From positions 43,737 to 107,736 of the forward strand of contig CAYRHJ010000002.1 of NCBI GenBank assembly GCA_964424105.1: 64,000 nt of DNA, written 5' to 3'. The translations under genes and the position numbers were made by a program. The notes under the pieces were generated by a model, which was not told the DNA's origin, did not search any database, and saw only the letters and a program-made list of their open reading frames with translations. Every line of letters starts with the position of its first letter. Position 1 is the stretch's first letter. Source of the stretch: CAYRHJ01 sp964424105 (GTDB lineage Bacteria > Planctomycetota > Phycisphaerae > UBA1845). Shown here piece by piece: positions 17,537 to 26,715 of the stretch.

Positions 17537-19126
17537 ATGAACGCTTCTGGACGAAAAAGCGATGGGCATCATCAATTGCCCCTATTTGCGCAGGAGCCTC
17601 TTGAGCTCCTTACCGTGGATGAACTGTATGCCCGTCTGGACGAATCGCTACTTGTCCGGCTCAAAGAAGATCGCCGACTTGAGCGCAAGAGCGCCGGTGT
17701 ACACGCTTCGGCCTTGGGGGACTACATCGTCGTTTTTTCGAACACACCGCCGGACGGAGGGATTGTCGTGGTGGGGGTCGAAGATGACGGAACCCTAACC
17801 GGTTGCCAGGATGTGCCCACGGAGCGCCGCAACAAAATCGAGCGAGCGGGGGACACTCACACAACCGGCGCGAAGTATGAAGTGCGTGAGGTTCGCGTCT
17901 CCACGACTACGGCGAAACGCGGCTTTGTGCTGGCCTTTCGCGTGCACTACTCCGCGAAACGACTTGTCGAGAACACGAAAGGTGAGGCCTTCATCCGTAG
18001 GGGCGACTCAAAGAAGAAACTGACGGATGCAGAAAAACGAGAATTGCGCACCTCGCGAGGTGAGTTATCAACGGAACTTGAGCCGTGCGCACACTACCAG
18101 TATCCACGGGATTTTGACGAGTCGCTGATTAAACAGTTTTCGCAGAGTTTTCTTGAAAGCCGCGGACTCGCCGAAGGGGAGCGCGACACGGTGGAAGTGC
18201 TCCAGCTAAAGCACCTCGGGACGATTAGGAACGGCGTCTTCACGCCCAACTTGGCCTGTGTTTTGTTGTTCGCGAAGGATCCCCTGCCCGCAGTGCCGGG
18301 GTGCCGAGTTCGCATTCTGAGATTCGAAGGCGAGCATGAGAGAACGGGTGAGAAGTACAATGCCGTCAAGGATTATTGGATTGACGGACCCGTACCAAGT
18401 CTCATCGTAGAGTCCGAGTCCGTGATTCAGGGACAGCTTCGCGACTTCAGTCGCCTGGGACCGGACGGAAAGTTCTATACGGCCCCTGAGTATCCCAAGC
18501 CGGCGTGGTACGAAGCGCTCGTCAACGCCTGTGTGCATCGTTCCTACAACCTTCGGAATATGAATGTATTCGTTCGGATGTTCGATGATCGCGTTGAGGT
18601 CGAGAGTCCCGGAGGGTTTCCTGGGATCGTTACACCACAAAATATATACGAAATGCACGAGCCGAGAAACCCATTTCTTATGGAGGCGATGTATTTCCTG
18701 CGGTTCGTCAAGTGTGCGCGTGAGGGTACAAGGCGAATGCGTGAGACGATGAGTAGTTTTGCACTACCCGCACCTGAATTCTCGCAGGCCGGCACGTCGT
18801 ATGATGTTGTCCGGGTGGTTCTGCGCAATAATATTAAACAGAGAAAGGTGTGGATTGACTCAAATATCGGAGCCCTTGTCGGCGAAGCCCTGTTTGCGAG
18901 TCTGTCCGAGGATGAACGGCGTGCACTGAATATTGTTGCCGAGAACGGGAGTATCGGTGTGAGTCAGCTTCAACGCTTAACGGCGCGGAGTTGGCCATCG
19001 GCGAAGAAGGTCTTGGAAGGTTTGGAACGCAAGGGGATTGTCGAGCACCATGTCCGCAGTGATTTGGACCGCGATCCTAAGGCGCACTACACGCTCAGAG
19101 GAAATGGTCAACGGGGCGGCAGGTGA
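17537..19126 (+). CDS. AlbA_2-domain ATP-binding protein (divergent AAA-4/Schlafen-type)
   Basis: The 529-residue protein carries an N-terminal AlbA_2 domain, seen as DRRLERKSAGVHA and VVFSNTPPDGGIVVVGVED. A GHKL-like C-terminal part follows (WYEALVNACVHRSYN, then RVEVESPGGFPG). It ends in a winged-helix segment, near IGVSQLQRLTARSWPSAKKV. This layout is found in putative transcriptional regulators and in some phage-defence ATPases. It begins 14 bp after glyS, but no functional link is evident. Compared with glyS it uses more A/T-ending codons, a mild hint of separate history. Its role is not assignable from sequence alone. Confidence 0.8.
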   Translation: MNASGRKSDGHHQLPLFAQEPLELLTVDELYARLDESLLVRLKEDRRLERKSAGVHASALGDYIVVFSNTPPDGGIVVVGVEDDGTLTGCQDVPTERRNKIERAGDTHTTGAKYEVREVRVSTTTAKRGFVLAFRVHYSAKRLVENTKGEAFIRRGDSKKKLTDAEKRELRTSRGELSTELEPCAHYQYPRDFDESLIKQFSQSFLESRGLAEGERDTVEVLQLKHLGTIRNGVFTPNLACVLLFAKDPLPAVPGCRVRILRFEGEHERTGEKYNAVKDYWIDGPVPSLIVESESVIQGQLRDFSRLGPDGKFYTAPEYPKPAWYEALVNACVHRSYNLRNMNVFVRMFDDRVEVESPGGFPGIVTPQNIYEMHEPRNPFLMEAMYFLRFVKCAREGTRRMRETMSSFALPAPEFSQAGTSYDVVRVVLRNNIKQRKVWIDSNIGALVGEALFASLSEDERRALNIVAENGSIGVSQLQRLTARSWPSAKKVLEGLERKGIVEHHVRSDLDRDPKAHYTLRGNGQRGGR

Positions 19127-19198
19127 TCAACTTCGCGAAAGGGAACACCACAGACGCCCACCGAGGACGCACTCTCGGAGACCAAAAGCGCTACGCGG

Positions 19199-19240
19199 GT
19201 ACCCCATCCATCGCGTAGCGATGGGTGGGGTCTCGATGAT
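19199..19240 (+). repeat. dispersed hairpin repeat, first copy
   Basis: CCCCATCCATCGC, a GTAG loop and GCGATGGGTGGGG form a perfect hairpin, followed by TCTCGATGAT. A second copy with the same trailing sequence is at 37579-37620. Confidence 0.75.
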
Positions 19241-19305
19241 TGAACAATGAGAATGCCGCAATTATCCCTGATGAAATCTCGCAGCCGCAATGCGGCATGT
19301 GATCG

Positions 19306-19497
19306 CTACGGAGACGGCGTGTCCGGTGGGCTGGACCCAGCCGCCTTTTCCTTGTCACGCCGGCGCTGCCGCGTAGCCTGACGCAGGATGAATTCGATTT
19401 GCGCGTTCACGCTGCGCAGTTCTTCCTGCGCCCAGCGATTGACGTCTTCCCAGAGCGGCTGGGGAATGCGAAGTAGAAATGCCTTTTTGTCGGCCAT
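19306..19497 (-). CDS. Arc-like ribbon-helix-helix protein
   Basis: This 63-residue basic protein (KKAFLLRIPQPLWEDVNRWA, then VNAQIEFILRQA) fits the Arc/MetJ ribbon-helix-helix fold: a short strand followed by two helices. Small Arc-family proteins of this form are often found downstream of SPFH genes, as here, and the two may be co-transcribed. It could act as a DNA-binding autoregulator or an interaction partner. No toxin gene is adjacent, so an antitoxin role is not supported. Confidence 0.75.
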   Translation of the reverse strand: MADKKAFLLRIPQPLWEDVNRWAQEELRSVNAQIEFILRQATRQRRRDKEKAAGSSPPDTPSP

Positions 19498-19701
19498 GAC
19501 AATCTGATTCGTTCAACGAACAGCCTATCCCAATCAGTCGCGAGCCCGACCTGCCTTTCATCACCCCCACCGATCAATCGCGTCGGCTACTTTCCGAACC
19601 GCGACTGCTTCTTTGCGATCCGCGACCATTTGCTTCCGAACCGCGAATGATTATTTACGAGCCGCGACCGCCTGCCTGTGCGTGCACGCACGCAGACTGG
19701 T

Positions 19702-19738
19702 GAGGGAGCGGTCTGCCTGTCTGTTCGAATGGCAGGTC
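19702..19738 (-). repeat. dispersed repeat GACCTGCCATTCGAA
   Basis: Read on the minus strand this is GACCTGCCATTCGAA followed by GACCGCTCCCTC. Copies of the first half are at 23334-23358 and 58514-58529 (+). The second half recurs at 58539-58569 (+) and 47885-47915 (-). The whole 19498-19758 gap is made of such fragments. Confidence 0.6.
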
Positions 19739-19758
19739 GGCCATTGTACGAGGCGCTC

Positions 19759-20643
19759 TTAATTGTAGAGCGTGCCCGTATTGATCACCGGACTCGCGTC
19801 CTTCTCGCCGCAAAGCACGACCAGGAGATTGCTGACCATGCTGGCCTTCCGCTCGTCGTCGAGATTGATCGTGTTGTGCTCCTCGAGCTTGGCCAGCGCC
19901 AATTCCACCATCCCGACCGCGCCATCGACGATGCGCGTGCGGGCTGCGACGATCGCCTCCGCCTGCTGCCTGCGCAACATCGCCCCCGCGATTTCGGGTG
20001 CGTAGGCCAGGTGGCTCAGTCGTGCTTCATCCACGACGACGCCCGCCCGCGCGAAACGCTCGCTCAACTCCGTTTGAAGGTCCATCGATACCACATCGAT
20101 GTCGCCACGAAGCGAAAGCTCCTCCGACTCGCTTGTGTCATAGGCGTACTTCGTGGCCAAGTGGCGTACGGCCGATTCGCTTTGAATTTTCACGTAATCC
20201 TCGAAATGGTCGACATCGAATGTAGCCTGCGCCGTCTCTTGCACCCGCCAAACCACCACCACCGCGATTTCCACCGGATTACCGATCTTGTCATTCACCT
20301 TCAGCCTGTCGCCATTCAGATTTCGTGCTCGCAGCGACACTTTCTTTTTTGCAAGAAGTGGATTCGCCCAGCGCAGGCCGTTGTCCTTACTCGTGCCCTT
20401 GTAGGCTCCAAACAGCAACAACACCGCCGCTTGGTTCGGCTGAAGCGTGAAAAAACCGAACCACAGCACGAACCAAACCAGCGTCGTTAGAATCGCGCCA
20501 GCCAAGCCCCAGCCGGAAACCAGGCCCTCGCGACTAATGCTCATCTGAAACAGGGCGTAGCAGCCGCCACCAGCCAGAATCAGGCCGACCAACACTGGCC
20601 AGCCACTCAGCGTGTTCACCATTCGTTCGTTTGATTGTGCCAT
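19759..20643 (-). CDS. SPFH/Band-7 domain membrane protein
   Basis: The 294-residue protein has two N-terminal membrane segments (WPVLVGLILAGGGCYALF and ILTTLVWFVLWFGFF). A classical SPFH domain follows, with LQPNQAAVLLLFGAYKGT, VEIAVVVVWRV and VDHFEDYVKIQSESAVR. A coiled-coil-prone Ala/Glu region comes next (RRQQAEAIVAARTRIVDGAV). Such proteins assemble into ring-like scaffolds on the cytoplasmic membrane and are linked to stress responses and microdomains. GGAGAAAA gives a good ribosome-binding site before the ATG. An RHH gene follows on the same strand. Upstream, 20644-20715 is unusually AT-rich and likely contains the promoter. Confidence 0.92.
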   Translation of the reverse strand: MAQSNERMVNTLSGWPVLVGLILAGGGCYALFQMSISREGLVSGWGLAGAILTTLVWFVLWFGFFTLQPNQAAVLLLFGAYKGTSKDNGLRWANPLLAKKKVSLRARNLNGDRLKVNDKIGNPVEIAVVVVWRVQETAQATFDVDHFEDYVKIQSESAVRHLATKYAYDTSESEELSLRGDIDVVSMDLQTELSERFARAGVVVDEARLSHLAYAPEIAGAMLRRQQAEAIVAARTRIVDGAVGMVELALAKLEEHNTINLDDERKASMVSNLLVVLCGEKDASPVINTGTLYN

Positions 20644-20801
20644 CGAATTTTCTCCGATATTTGTAATGTATCAAGAATATATCATATACATATAGTTATG
20701 CAAGTATAAAATGGTCAGATGTCGTCAGTCAACGCGCAAGTTGTTTGAAATCAGAAAGTTACGAATGAAATAGGCAAAGCGTGCGGCCTAGCTGATGTGC
20801 G

Positions 20802-22079
20802 TCATCGGATTATCGGATACGACGTGAACAGCCGCTGCAACTCGCCATGGGTAGTCAAATGACGCGTTCGTAATCGTTCAGGCGCGGTGCCAAGCGAGGG
20901 GGATCGGCCGGCGGCACGGTCCGCGCAGCCGACAGCGAATACGAAGTCTTCGAAAACGAGCCGGGCGTGGCCGTTTCGGGCGGCTTGCAATCGCGCCAGC
21001 CAGGAAATGGCGGCTACGCTCAAAAACAGGGCTTGCAGGCCGTCGAAAAGCGTCCAGCCGTAATATGCGTTCCCGGCTACGTTGCCGCTCTGTAGTCGGG
21101 CACAAAGATATCGCGAAATCAAATCACTGATCAGCTCCGCGTCGGCCTCTCCCGCCGGTCCGATGGCTTCGACCTGTTCAAAACTAACGGGGTTGTCGTC
21201 CTGCAACTGCGGTACGCGACCTCGACCCTTGCGAAATCGCGCCGACGCTCGCCATTGCTGCATGATCCGTTTTGCTTTTCGCATCGTCCCTGATTGCATG
21301 ACATCCAAGGACACCGATTCGGTCAGGGTGTAGGCAAGTTGACGCAGTAGTTTTCGCGATGACGGGGACGCGGGCTCATCGGGAAACGATTCAATTTCCA
21401 TTGGGGCGCCGTCAAACAGCAGGTGCACCAGTTCGACGAATCGTTGGCCTCGGACTTTTTGAAGCCTGGCCCGGCTCAACATTTCTACAACGAAAGCGGC
21501 CACTCGCAGTTGCGTCTCCAGCTCCGCGGCATGTTGGGCTAAACGGGCGCTGGCTGCAAAACGTTCCATAACGCATGCCACCTCCACGTCGGAGGCGACG
21601 ATGCCTTTTTGCAGTTCTATCCGCGAATCGCGTGTTTCGGTGTATGACGTGATGGCCCGTGCCAATCGCTGTACGTCGGGTTCGTGTGACGTCAGGGGTT
21701 CACCGCGCGATCGAGCCACCGTCGGGCAGTCAAAACGCAGGCCGACCTGCCAGACCCGTTCCGATCGGCGGAGGGTAAATGGATATAGCTGGCAGGCGAT
21801 GGGCTTGGCCTGTAGTCCGTGTTCAGCATGGATGCGACATTTTCCGGACTCGTCCAGAAAAACGCAGGCTCCATCGGCAGACTTGTTCAGGACCAGGGAA
21901 CCGCCCAGCGCGACGTAGGGCGCTTGGCCTAGCCGCTCCGCCCAATTCTGTCGATCGATACGTTCGCGGTCGGCAGGAAAGAGGTGCACAATCAGTTCGC
22001 GACAGCAGCGGGTGCAGCCGGCACACTGAAACTTTTGCCCGGGCGGTCGGGGCATCAAGACCGGCAGGTTGGCTGTCAC
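20802..22079 (-). CDS. YkgJ-family cysteine-cluster protein
   Basis: The N-terminus contains FQCAGCTRCCRELIVHLF, then CVFLDESGKCRIHAEHG and KPIACQLYPF. This is the Cys-rich CxxCxxCC...C...C...C arrangement of the YkgJ (UPF0153) family, thought to bind zinc or an Fe-S cluster. At 425 residues it is much longer than minimal YkgJ proteins. The C-terminal 270 residues are mostly helical, and I do not recognise them. The gene is flanked by non-coding repeat-bearing DNA on its upstream side. Confidence 0.82.
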   Translation of the reverse strand: MTANLPVLMPRPPGQKFQCAGCTRCCRELIVHLFPADRERIDRQNWAERLGQAPYVALGGSLVLNKSADGACVFLDESGKCRIHAEHGLQAKPIACQLYPFTLRRSERVWQVGLRFDCPTVARSRGEPLTSHEPDVQRLARAITSYTETRDSRIELQKGIVASDVEVACVMERFAASARLAQHAAELETQLRVAAFVVEMLSRARLQKVRGQRFVELVHLLFDGAPMEIESFPDEPASPSSRKLLRQLAYTLTESVSLDVMQSGTMRKAKRIMQQWRASARFRKGRGRVPQLQDDNPVSFEQVEAIGPAGEADAELISDLISRYLCARLQSGNVAGNAYYGWTLFDGLQALFLSVAAISWLARLQAARNGHARLVFEDFVFAVGCADRAAGRSPSLGTAPERLRTRHLTTHGELQRLFTSYPIIR

Positions 22080-22284
22080 GATGGGACCAAACTCATTTGC
22101 AGGTCCTTGGCGCTGGTTGGTCGGTCATTTCCGACAACGGGAACCCCGACATGGGCGGCGATGTCAACTCTTGACATCGGGGTAAATCCATTATTGCCGA
22201 TCGAAGATTAGTCTGCTATCCCATCGGCAATGAATGGGGTTTTCGAAACGGGATCATCCGTGAATCGCCACCCGGTCGAAAACA

Positions 22285-22532
22285 TACTACTCGGAGCATG
22301 AACTATTGAACATCCGGCAACGGGCTACGTTCGCTTGCGCGCTGGATTCCGGCTTGCGCCGGAATGACGCTGTTCGCCGGAATGACGGGTTGGCCACGCT
22401 GGCAGGGATTGCGCTGGATGGGGACCGCTCGCTTTGCGCTCGCGGCTCGTGAAGATGTGCTTCGCGGGGGACGAACTGGATTCCGGGTTGCGCCGGAATG
22501 ACGATGTTCACTATTTGCTGCTCTGCGTAGTA
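22285..22532 (+). repeat. long copy of dispersed inverted-repeat element
   Basis: It starts TACTACTCGGAGCATGAACT and ends in the inverted match GCTGCTCTGCGTAGTA. Inside are three GGATTCCGG or CCGGAATGACG half-palindromes. Also inside is a GACCGCTCGCTTTGCGCTCG stretch of another repeat family. It occupies the gap between the YkgJ gene and the LuxR-type gene (22080-22636), where I see no coding sequence. Confidence 0.7.
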
Positions 22533-22636
22533 ATTGTTGCACGATCATCAAGCTGATCGTTGCCCGTAAACTGGAATACGCACGTGATCAGCGTGATTTC
22601 AGCACACGTTGCGTAGATTGTAGGGGGTTGGGTGAA

Positions 22637-23290
22637 ATGCCTAAAAGATTGATCTGTTTCGGAACGCGAACGTGGCTCCATTCCAGCGCGGTGCGTCACG
22701 TGTTGGGTGACCCCCGAAACTCCGCGACAGTGAGCGTCGAAATCGAAATGGCGCTGGGCCATTTTGCTTGCCGTCCGGGAGACGTTTGCCTCGTTCAGTT
22801 TGACTCTAACTCCAAAAATGAAGCATGTGTCCGACAAGCGTTTTTGGAACGGACGCCGCTAGGTTGGCCTCGTTGGGTCGCGGTCGTGCCTGAAGTGTCC
22901 GAACGGCTGGTGGGGACGTGTCTGGAGTTGAACGCCTGGGCCATCATTAAGCAGAATGCCAGCGGGAATATCTATCGGCAGGCGGTGAACGACGTATGCA
23001 GGGGGCGATTGGCCTATCCACTTCAATATGTCGATCGAATCACAACGCGCCATGGCCATATGTCTCTTGTTCCCACCGCGGGGATGCGACTGGAGTCCAT
23101 GACGCACGACGAGCGGGAGCTTTTGAAGCGGCTGGCGACGGGGCAAGCCGTTGATCATATCGCCAAGGCCATGAATTTGTCGCGGACGGTCATTCGTCGT
23201 CGCAAATCCGAATTGATGAAACGAATTGCGGCGAATAATCTCGCCGGGATCGTGAAGTTTGCCGTTTCAGCACACCTGCTCGACGATTAG
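22637..23290 (+). CDS. LuxR/NarL-type helix-turn-helix regulator
   Basis: The C-terminal 65 residues match the NarL/FixJ HTH: MTHDERELLKRLATGQAVDH, MNLSRTVIRRRKSELMKRI, then a final helix at NLAGIVKFAVSAHLL. The N-terminal 140 residues have alternating strands and helices like a receiver domain but lack an obvious phospho-acceptor Asp pocket. It may be a pseudo-receiver or an unrelated sensor. The ATG at 22637 is preferred over TTG 22628 because AGGGGG lies 10 bases upstream. Length is 217 aa. The target genes are unknown. Confidence 0.82.
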   Translation: MPKRLICFGTRTWLHSSAVRHVLGDPRNSATVSVEIEMALGHFACRPGDVCLVQFDSNSKNEACVRQAFLERTPLGWPRWVAVVPEVSERLVGTCLELNAWAIIKQNASGNIYRQAVNDVCRGRLAYPLQYVDRITTRHGHMSLVPTAGMRLESMTHDERELLKRLATGQAVDHIAKAMNLSRTVIRRRKSELMKRIAANNLAGIVKFAVSAHLLDD

Positions 23291-23385
23291 ACCGGTCCGG
23301 GCGGATGAGTTACGAGCGCTCAACACGAGGGCTGACCTGCCATTCGAATTGATGGGAAGGCTGCGCCGATTCGGACAAGAGGCTG

Positions 23386-23452
23386 CCAATGTGCTGGATT
23401 CCGGCTTGCGCCGGAATGACGATGTTTACTGATTGCCGCTTTCCGTAGTAAT
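23386..23452 (+). repeat. partial copy of dispersed inverted-repeat element
   Basis: CTGGATTCCGGCTTGCGCCGGAATGACGATG (palindrome core) followed by CTTTCCGTAGTAAT is the right half of the element seen at 831-946 and 22285-22532. The gap 23291-23626 also carries the 16-bp GACCTGCCATTCGAAT repeat and two GGTCGCGGC...TTAAGATGC copies. Confidence 0.6.
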
Positions 23453-23550
23453 TCCCGCTCGCTTGCGGTCGCGGCGCTGTTAAGATGCCATTTTCCGCTC
23501 CCTGACGGTCGCGGCTCTGTTAAGATGCACGCGGCATGATTAGCCATGCT

Positions 23551-23638
23551 AGCTGCGGTGTCATGGAAATCGAACATTGTTTATGTTGGTCCGAAGCTGC
23601 GGTGTTATGGAAATCGAACATTGTCTATGTTGGACCGA
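23551..23638 (+). repeat. 44-bp tandem duplication over a translation start
   Basis: Units 23551-23594 and 23595-23638 differ at only three positions. Each contains TGGAAATCGAACATTGT and an ATGTTGG. The ATG in the second unit is the inferred start of the small gene at 23627. The first-unit ATG is out of frame with it. Confidence 0.8.
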
Positions 23639-23788
23639 AAGACCGTATTCATATCGATCATCGGATTGTTGTTGATTCCCACGGGCTACGCCATGTTGAC
23701 TCAGAACTGGGTATTGGCGATGGGCAGCGTGGCTGGAATTCTACTGGCGCGGTGGTGGGGTTTGCGTGGGGGCTCGGACGATGATTGA
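23627..23788 (+). CDS. small two-helix membrane protein, unknown
   Basis: The 53-residue product (starting MLDRKTVFISIIGLLLIPTG) has two hydrophobic segments and a polar C-terminus with three Asp. Its stop overlaps the ATG of the next gene by eight bases, a sign of translational coupling that supports it being real. The start lies inside the second unit of a 44-bp tandem duplication. Confidence 0.5.
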   Translation: MLDRKTVFISIIGLLLIPTGYAMLTQNWVLAMGSVAGILLARWWGLRGGSDDD

Positions 23789-24338
23789 GGAGGGGGCTAC
23801 GTTGGTGGGGCGGATGGGCTGTGTCAACGAACCCGTCTTGCGGGCATCGCTGGGGCAATTGTCATTTGACGGGAGTATCGATCCGGCGGGCCGACAACGG
23901 GTTCAACAGATGTGGCGGACTCGGTTGGATGGCTATGCGCGGCGTGACCTTCGCCGGTATCTCAGCGGGAATGATTCCGCCACGTTGTACATCCAAAATG
24001 GACGACGGTTTACGTTTCCGATGTTTCGTTTGTTCTGTCGGGCTGTGTTGTTTCCGGTTCGACGAATGATGTCGCCGATGGGCGTCGATCTGAACGCGGA
24101 GGTGATCGACGGCATGGTCAATCGAAACGGGCCAAACTACGTGACGCGCGGGATTCTGGTTCTTTCGTTGGGAAGGCGGGTCATCCGGCAGAGTCGGCTG
24201 ACCATGACCCTCGGCCCACGGGATGGACGGTGGGTGTGGCTCGAAGCGCACGATGAACCGATGAAAAGGGTTGAATGGAACAGGCGGTTGGGGAGCGGTG
24301 GGACGAACGGCGGCGTTGCGGTCGGGGCGGGTGGATAG
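23781..24338 (+). CDS. hypothetical protein coupled to a small membrane protein
   Basis: The 185-residue basic protein starts at ATG 23781, overlapping the stop of the 53-residue membrane protein. Features are an Arg-rich middle (FRLFCRAVLFPVRRMM), GLY/PRO turns and a Gly-rich tail. There are no membrane segments beyond one weak hydrophobic stretch. I do not recognise a domain. The methyltransferase gene begins five bases after its stop, so the three genes likely form one transcript. Confidence 0.55.
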   Translation: MIEEGATLVGRMGCVNEPVLRASLGQLSFDGSIDPAGRQRVQQMWRTRLDGYARRDLRRYLSGNDSATLYIQNGRRFTFPMFRLFCRAVLFPVRRMMSPMGVDLNAEVIDGMVNRNGPNYVTRGILVLSLGRRVIRQSRLTMTLGPRDGRWVWLEAHDEPMKRVEWNRRLGSGGTNGGVAVGAGG

Positions 24339-24342
24339 GATC

Positions 24343-25563
24343 ATGCGAGCGCGTCGTCGGAAGATCATCCAATCGCGTACGAGGATCCCCGGCGAGAAAA
24401 CCGAAGCGCGGGAGCGCTTGGAACGTCGCTGGTTCGACCAAATCGTCCATGACAGTTCGCTGACGACGGCGGTGACGGCCAAGGGAGCCCGCGAAGAACC
24501 GTTTCATCGATGGCTGGTCTTCAAACAAGCGTATTCACCTGAACTGGTGCGTCGATTTTTGAGCGAGGCGTTCACCAGCGGTAGCCGGCCTGAAAATCAC
24601 TGGCTGTTGGATCCGTTTTCGGGCACGGGGACTTTTGTCGTGGAATGTGCACGTCAAGGTATGCGTGCGCTGGGCATCGAACCGCTGCCCGCGTTGGCCT
24701 ACGTTTCGTCGGCCAAGACCGCCTGCGTTCCCGACGAATTTCCGGCGGTGGTGAACGAAGAATCGTGGCGAGAAATCGCTCCGCGACTGAAGACCCGCGC
24801 TCAGCGTGTCGGTTTGATCTGCGCGATGGCCATGCGTCAAAACACGCGTGGGCAATTGAATCCGCACGCGCCGAATGCCAAGGAGGCAATGGAGCGGGTG
24901 GCTGCGATGATGCAAGACGATTGGCGACAACCGCCTCCGCGAACGAATCCCGTATTGGTGGGCGACGGTCGGAATCTAGCCTGCCTGCGTGACGGGTCCG
25001 TGGGCGGCGTGCTTACGTCTCCGCCGTATCTTTCACGGCACGATTATTCGCGAATCGTCCGCCCGCTTGCGGAGGTGTACGAATGCTTTTGTGACGAATC
25101 GCTGTCCCATTTCAAGAATCGACCGCAGGTGTCGGCTCATAAACGATCGTCCGCTCGCCATGCCGGGAGGAGGCAGACGATGGCTGCGATTGTAGAAACG
25201 ACCGCGGCACTTGATCTGGCAGGGGAGCGCAAATGGTCCGACGTAACCGGGCGGTACTTCGCCGAGCTTGGCGGGTTGTTACGCGAGGTTTATCGTGTAC
25301 TGATTCCGGGCGGGCCTTGCTGGATGGTGATCGCCGGCGCTCGAATCAAGGACGTTTACATACCCAGTGATACGATTCTCGCGGAGTTGGCCAACGAGAT
25401 CGGATTTGTGGTGGAAGAGATACGGGTTGCTCGACGAGTGATTTCGAGCAGTCGCCGATTCGGTGGTCTGAACAACGTCGCACCGCGGGAATCCGTATTG
25501 TGCATGCGAAAGCCGTCCTCGCCGCCGGCTCGACATTCGCAAACGGGTGGGCCAGAATCGTGA
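24343..25563 (+). CDS. orphan DNA (cytosine-N4/adenine-N6) methyltransferase-like protein
   Basis: Start ATG 24343 follows AGGAT and lies just after the previous stop. The 406-residue protein has the SAM-binding motif I as LLDPFSGTGTFVVECA, then GIEPLPALAYVSS. The catalytic motif IV appears as TSPPYLSRHDY. This order (motif I before TSPPY) fits amino-methyltransferases of the gamma or zeta type, or RNA/DNA methylases of the COG0863-like group. GGPCWMVIAG near the C-terminus matches motif VI. No restriction endonuclease gene is adjacent, so it is probably a solitary methyltransferase. Confidence 0.8.
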   Translation: MRARRRKIIQSRTRIPGEKTEARERLERRWFDQIVHDSSLTTAVTAKGAREEPFHRWLVFKQAYSPELVRRFLSEAFTSGSRPENHWLLDPFSGTGTFVVECARQGMRALGIEPLPALAYVSSAKTACVPDEFPAVVNEESWREIAPRLKTRAQRVGLICAMAMRQNTRGQLNPHAPNAKEAMERVAAMMQDDWRQPPPRTNPVLVGDGRNLACLRDGSVGGVLTSPPYLSRHDYSRIVRPLAEVYECFCDESLSHFKNRPQVSAHKRSSARHAGRRQTMAAIVETTAALDLAGERKWSDVTGRYFAELGGLLREVYRVLIPGGPCWMVIAGARIKDVYIPSDTILAELANEIGFVVEEIRVARRVISSSRRFGGLNNVAPRESVLCMRKPSSPPARHSQTGGPES

Positions 25564-25769
25564 CGCCATGATCGATCATGGTCCAGGTGCGGTCATCCCC
25601 GCGTCGGCGCATCGTGCATCGGTAGCGGCGCGTGGGGATCGGTGTGTGGGGATCGGTGCCGGCGAATTGGGAACGTATCGGCGATGTTGGCCATTCTGTG
25701 CCGTACGGTTAGTCTGATGGGCAAGGCGCGGCGCGAGGGTTGGTTGATCACCGTGATGTATGGGGAACC

Positions 25770-26714
25770 ATGACCGCTTTGCTTCAGCTTTTGCGGCCCA
25801 AGGAATGGATCAAGAATCTAGCCGTGATGGCTGGACCGGTGTTCGCGTTGCGTGCGGATGGGGAGGCGGTGTTGCTGACCGCGGTGGTATTCGCCGTTTT
25901 CTGCGGGGCATCGAGCGCGACCTACACGATCAACGACATTTTCGATCGCCACGCGGACGCACACCATCCGACAAAAAAGCATCGCCCGTTGGCCAGCGGA
26001 GCCGTCACGCCCGCGTCGGCGGTGGTGTGGGCCATCGCGTTGATTATCGCGACGGGCTACGTGGGGGTGCGATTGCTTCCGCCGGTTTGCGTGGTCATCG
26101 TGGGGGCGTATTTTGTCATCAACCTGGCCTATTCGTTCGCGCTGAAGCGGCGGATGATCCTGGACGTGATCTTGATCGCCATCGGCTTCGTGCTTCGAGC
26201 CGCCGCGGGTGCGGCAGCCATCGGCGTGGAGATTTCCCCGTGGCTGATCGTTTGCACGTTTACGTTGTGCATGTTTTTGGGTTTCGGCAAGCGGCGGTGC
26301 GAGGTGGGGATGTTTGACTCGTTGGAACAGGCCGGCGAGCATCGGGCCACTTTGACGCGATACACGCCCGAATTATTATCTCACCTGATCAGCGTGTCAG
26401 CCGGCATCACCATCATGACGTTTCTGCTGTACACCATGGATCGCGACCCGGCTGTGGCCCCCCCGTTTAACAAACACCATTTGCTGTATACCATCCCGCT
26501 GGTCGTCTACGGCGTGTTTCGATATGCCATGCTGATCCAGGCGGGGAATCGAGATGGTCCCATGGACATCATTTTGAGCGACCGTCCGTTTCAGGGGGCG
26601 ATTATTCTGTGGGCGCTGTTGGCATTGGCTATCATGACCGAAAAATACTGGGCGCCGCAAATTGGATTGGAGCGCCTCCTCGAGGCTGCGCCCTATAATC
26701 GGGCAAGCGGCTGA
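25770..26714 (+). CDS. UbiA-family prenyltransferase, decaprenyl-phosphate phosphoribosyltransferase-like
   Basis: The 314-residue membrane protein starts MTALLQLLRPKEWIKNLAVM. It carries the first Asp-rich motif NDIFDRHAD followed by HPTKKHRPLASG. FGKRRCEV and further polar residues lie in the second conserved loop. About nine hydrophobic helices are visible. The RPKEWIKN start and HP-K-RP-ASG string are typical of the subgroup that adds phosphoribose to a polyprenyl phosphate (DprE pathway), but related UbiA enzymes and EboC-like proteins are similar. The gene lies 123 bp upstream of a DUF362 gene. Confidence 0.82.
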   Translation: MTALLQLLRPKEWIKNLAVMAGPVFALRADGEAVLLTAVVFAVFCGASSATYTINDIFDRHADAHHPTKKHRPLASGAVTPASAVVWAIALIIATGYVGVRLLPPVCVVIVGAYFVINLAYSFALKRRMILDVILIAIGFVLRAAAGAAAIGVEISPWLIVCTFTLCMFLGFGKRRCEVGMFDSLEQAGEHRATLTRYTPELLSHLISVSAGITIMTFLLYTMDRDPAVAPPFNKHHLLYTIPLVVYGVFRYAMLIQAGNRDGPMDIILSDRPFQGAIILWALLALAIMTEKYWAPQIGLERLLEAAPYNRASG

Positions 26715-26715
26715 C

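Noticed and set aside
19678..20490. 270-codon plus-strand frame over the SPFH gene
   Set aside because: Antisense shadow; the SPFH protein on the minus strand has a ribosome-binding site and clear domain.
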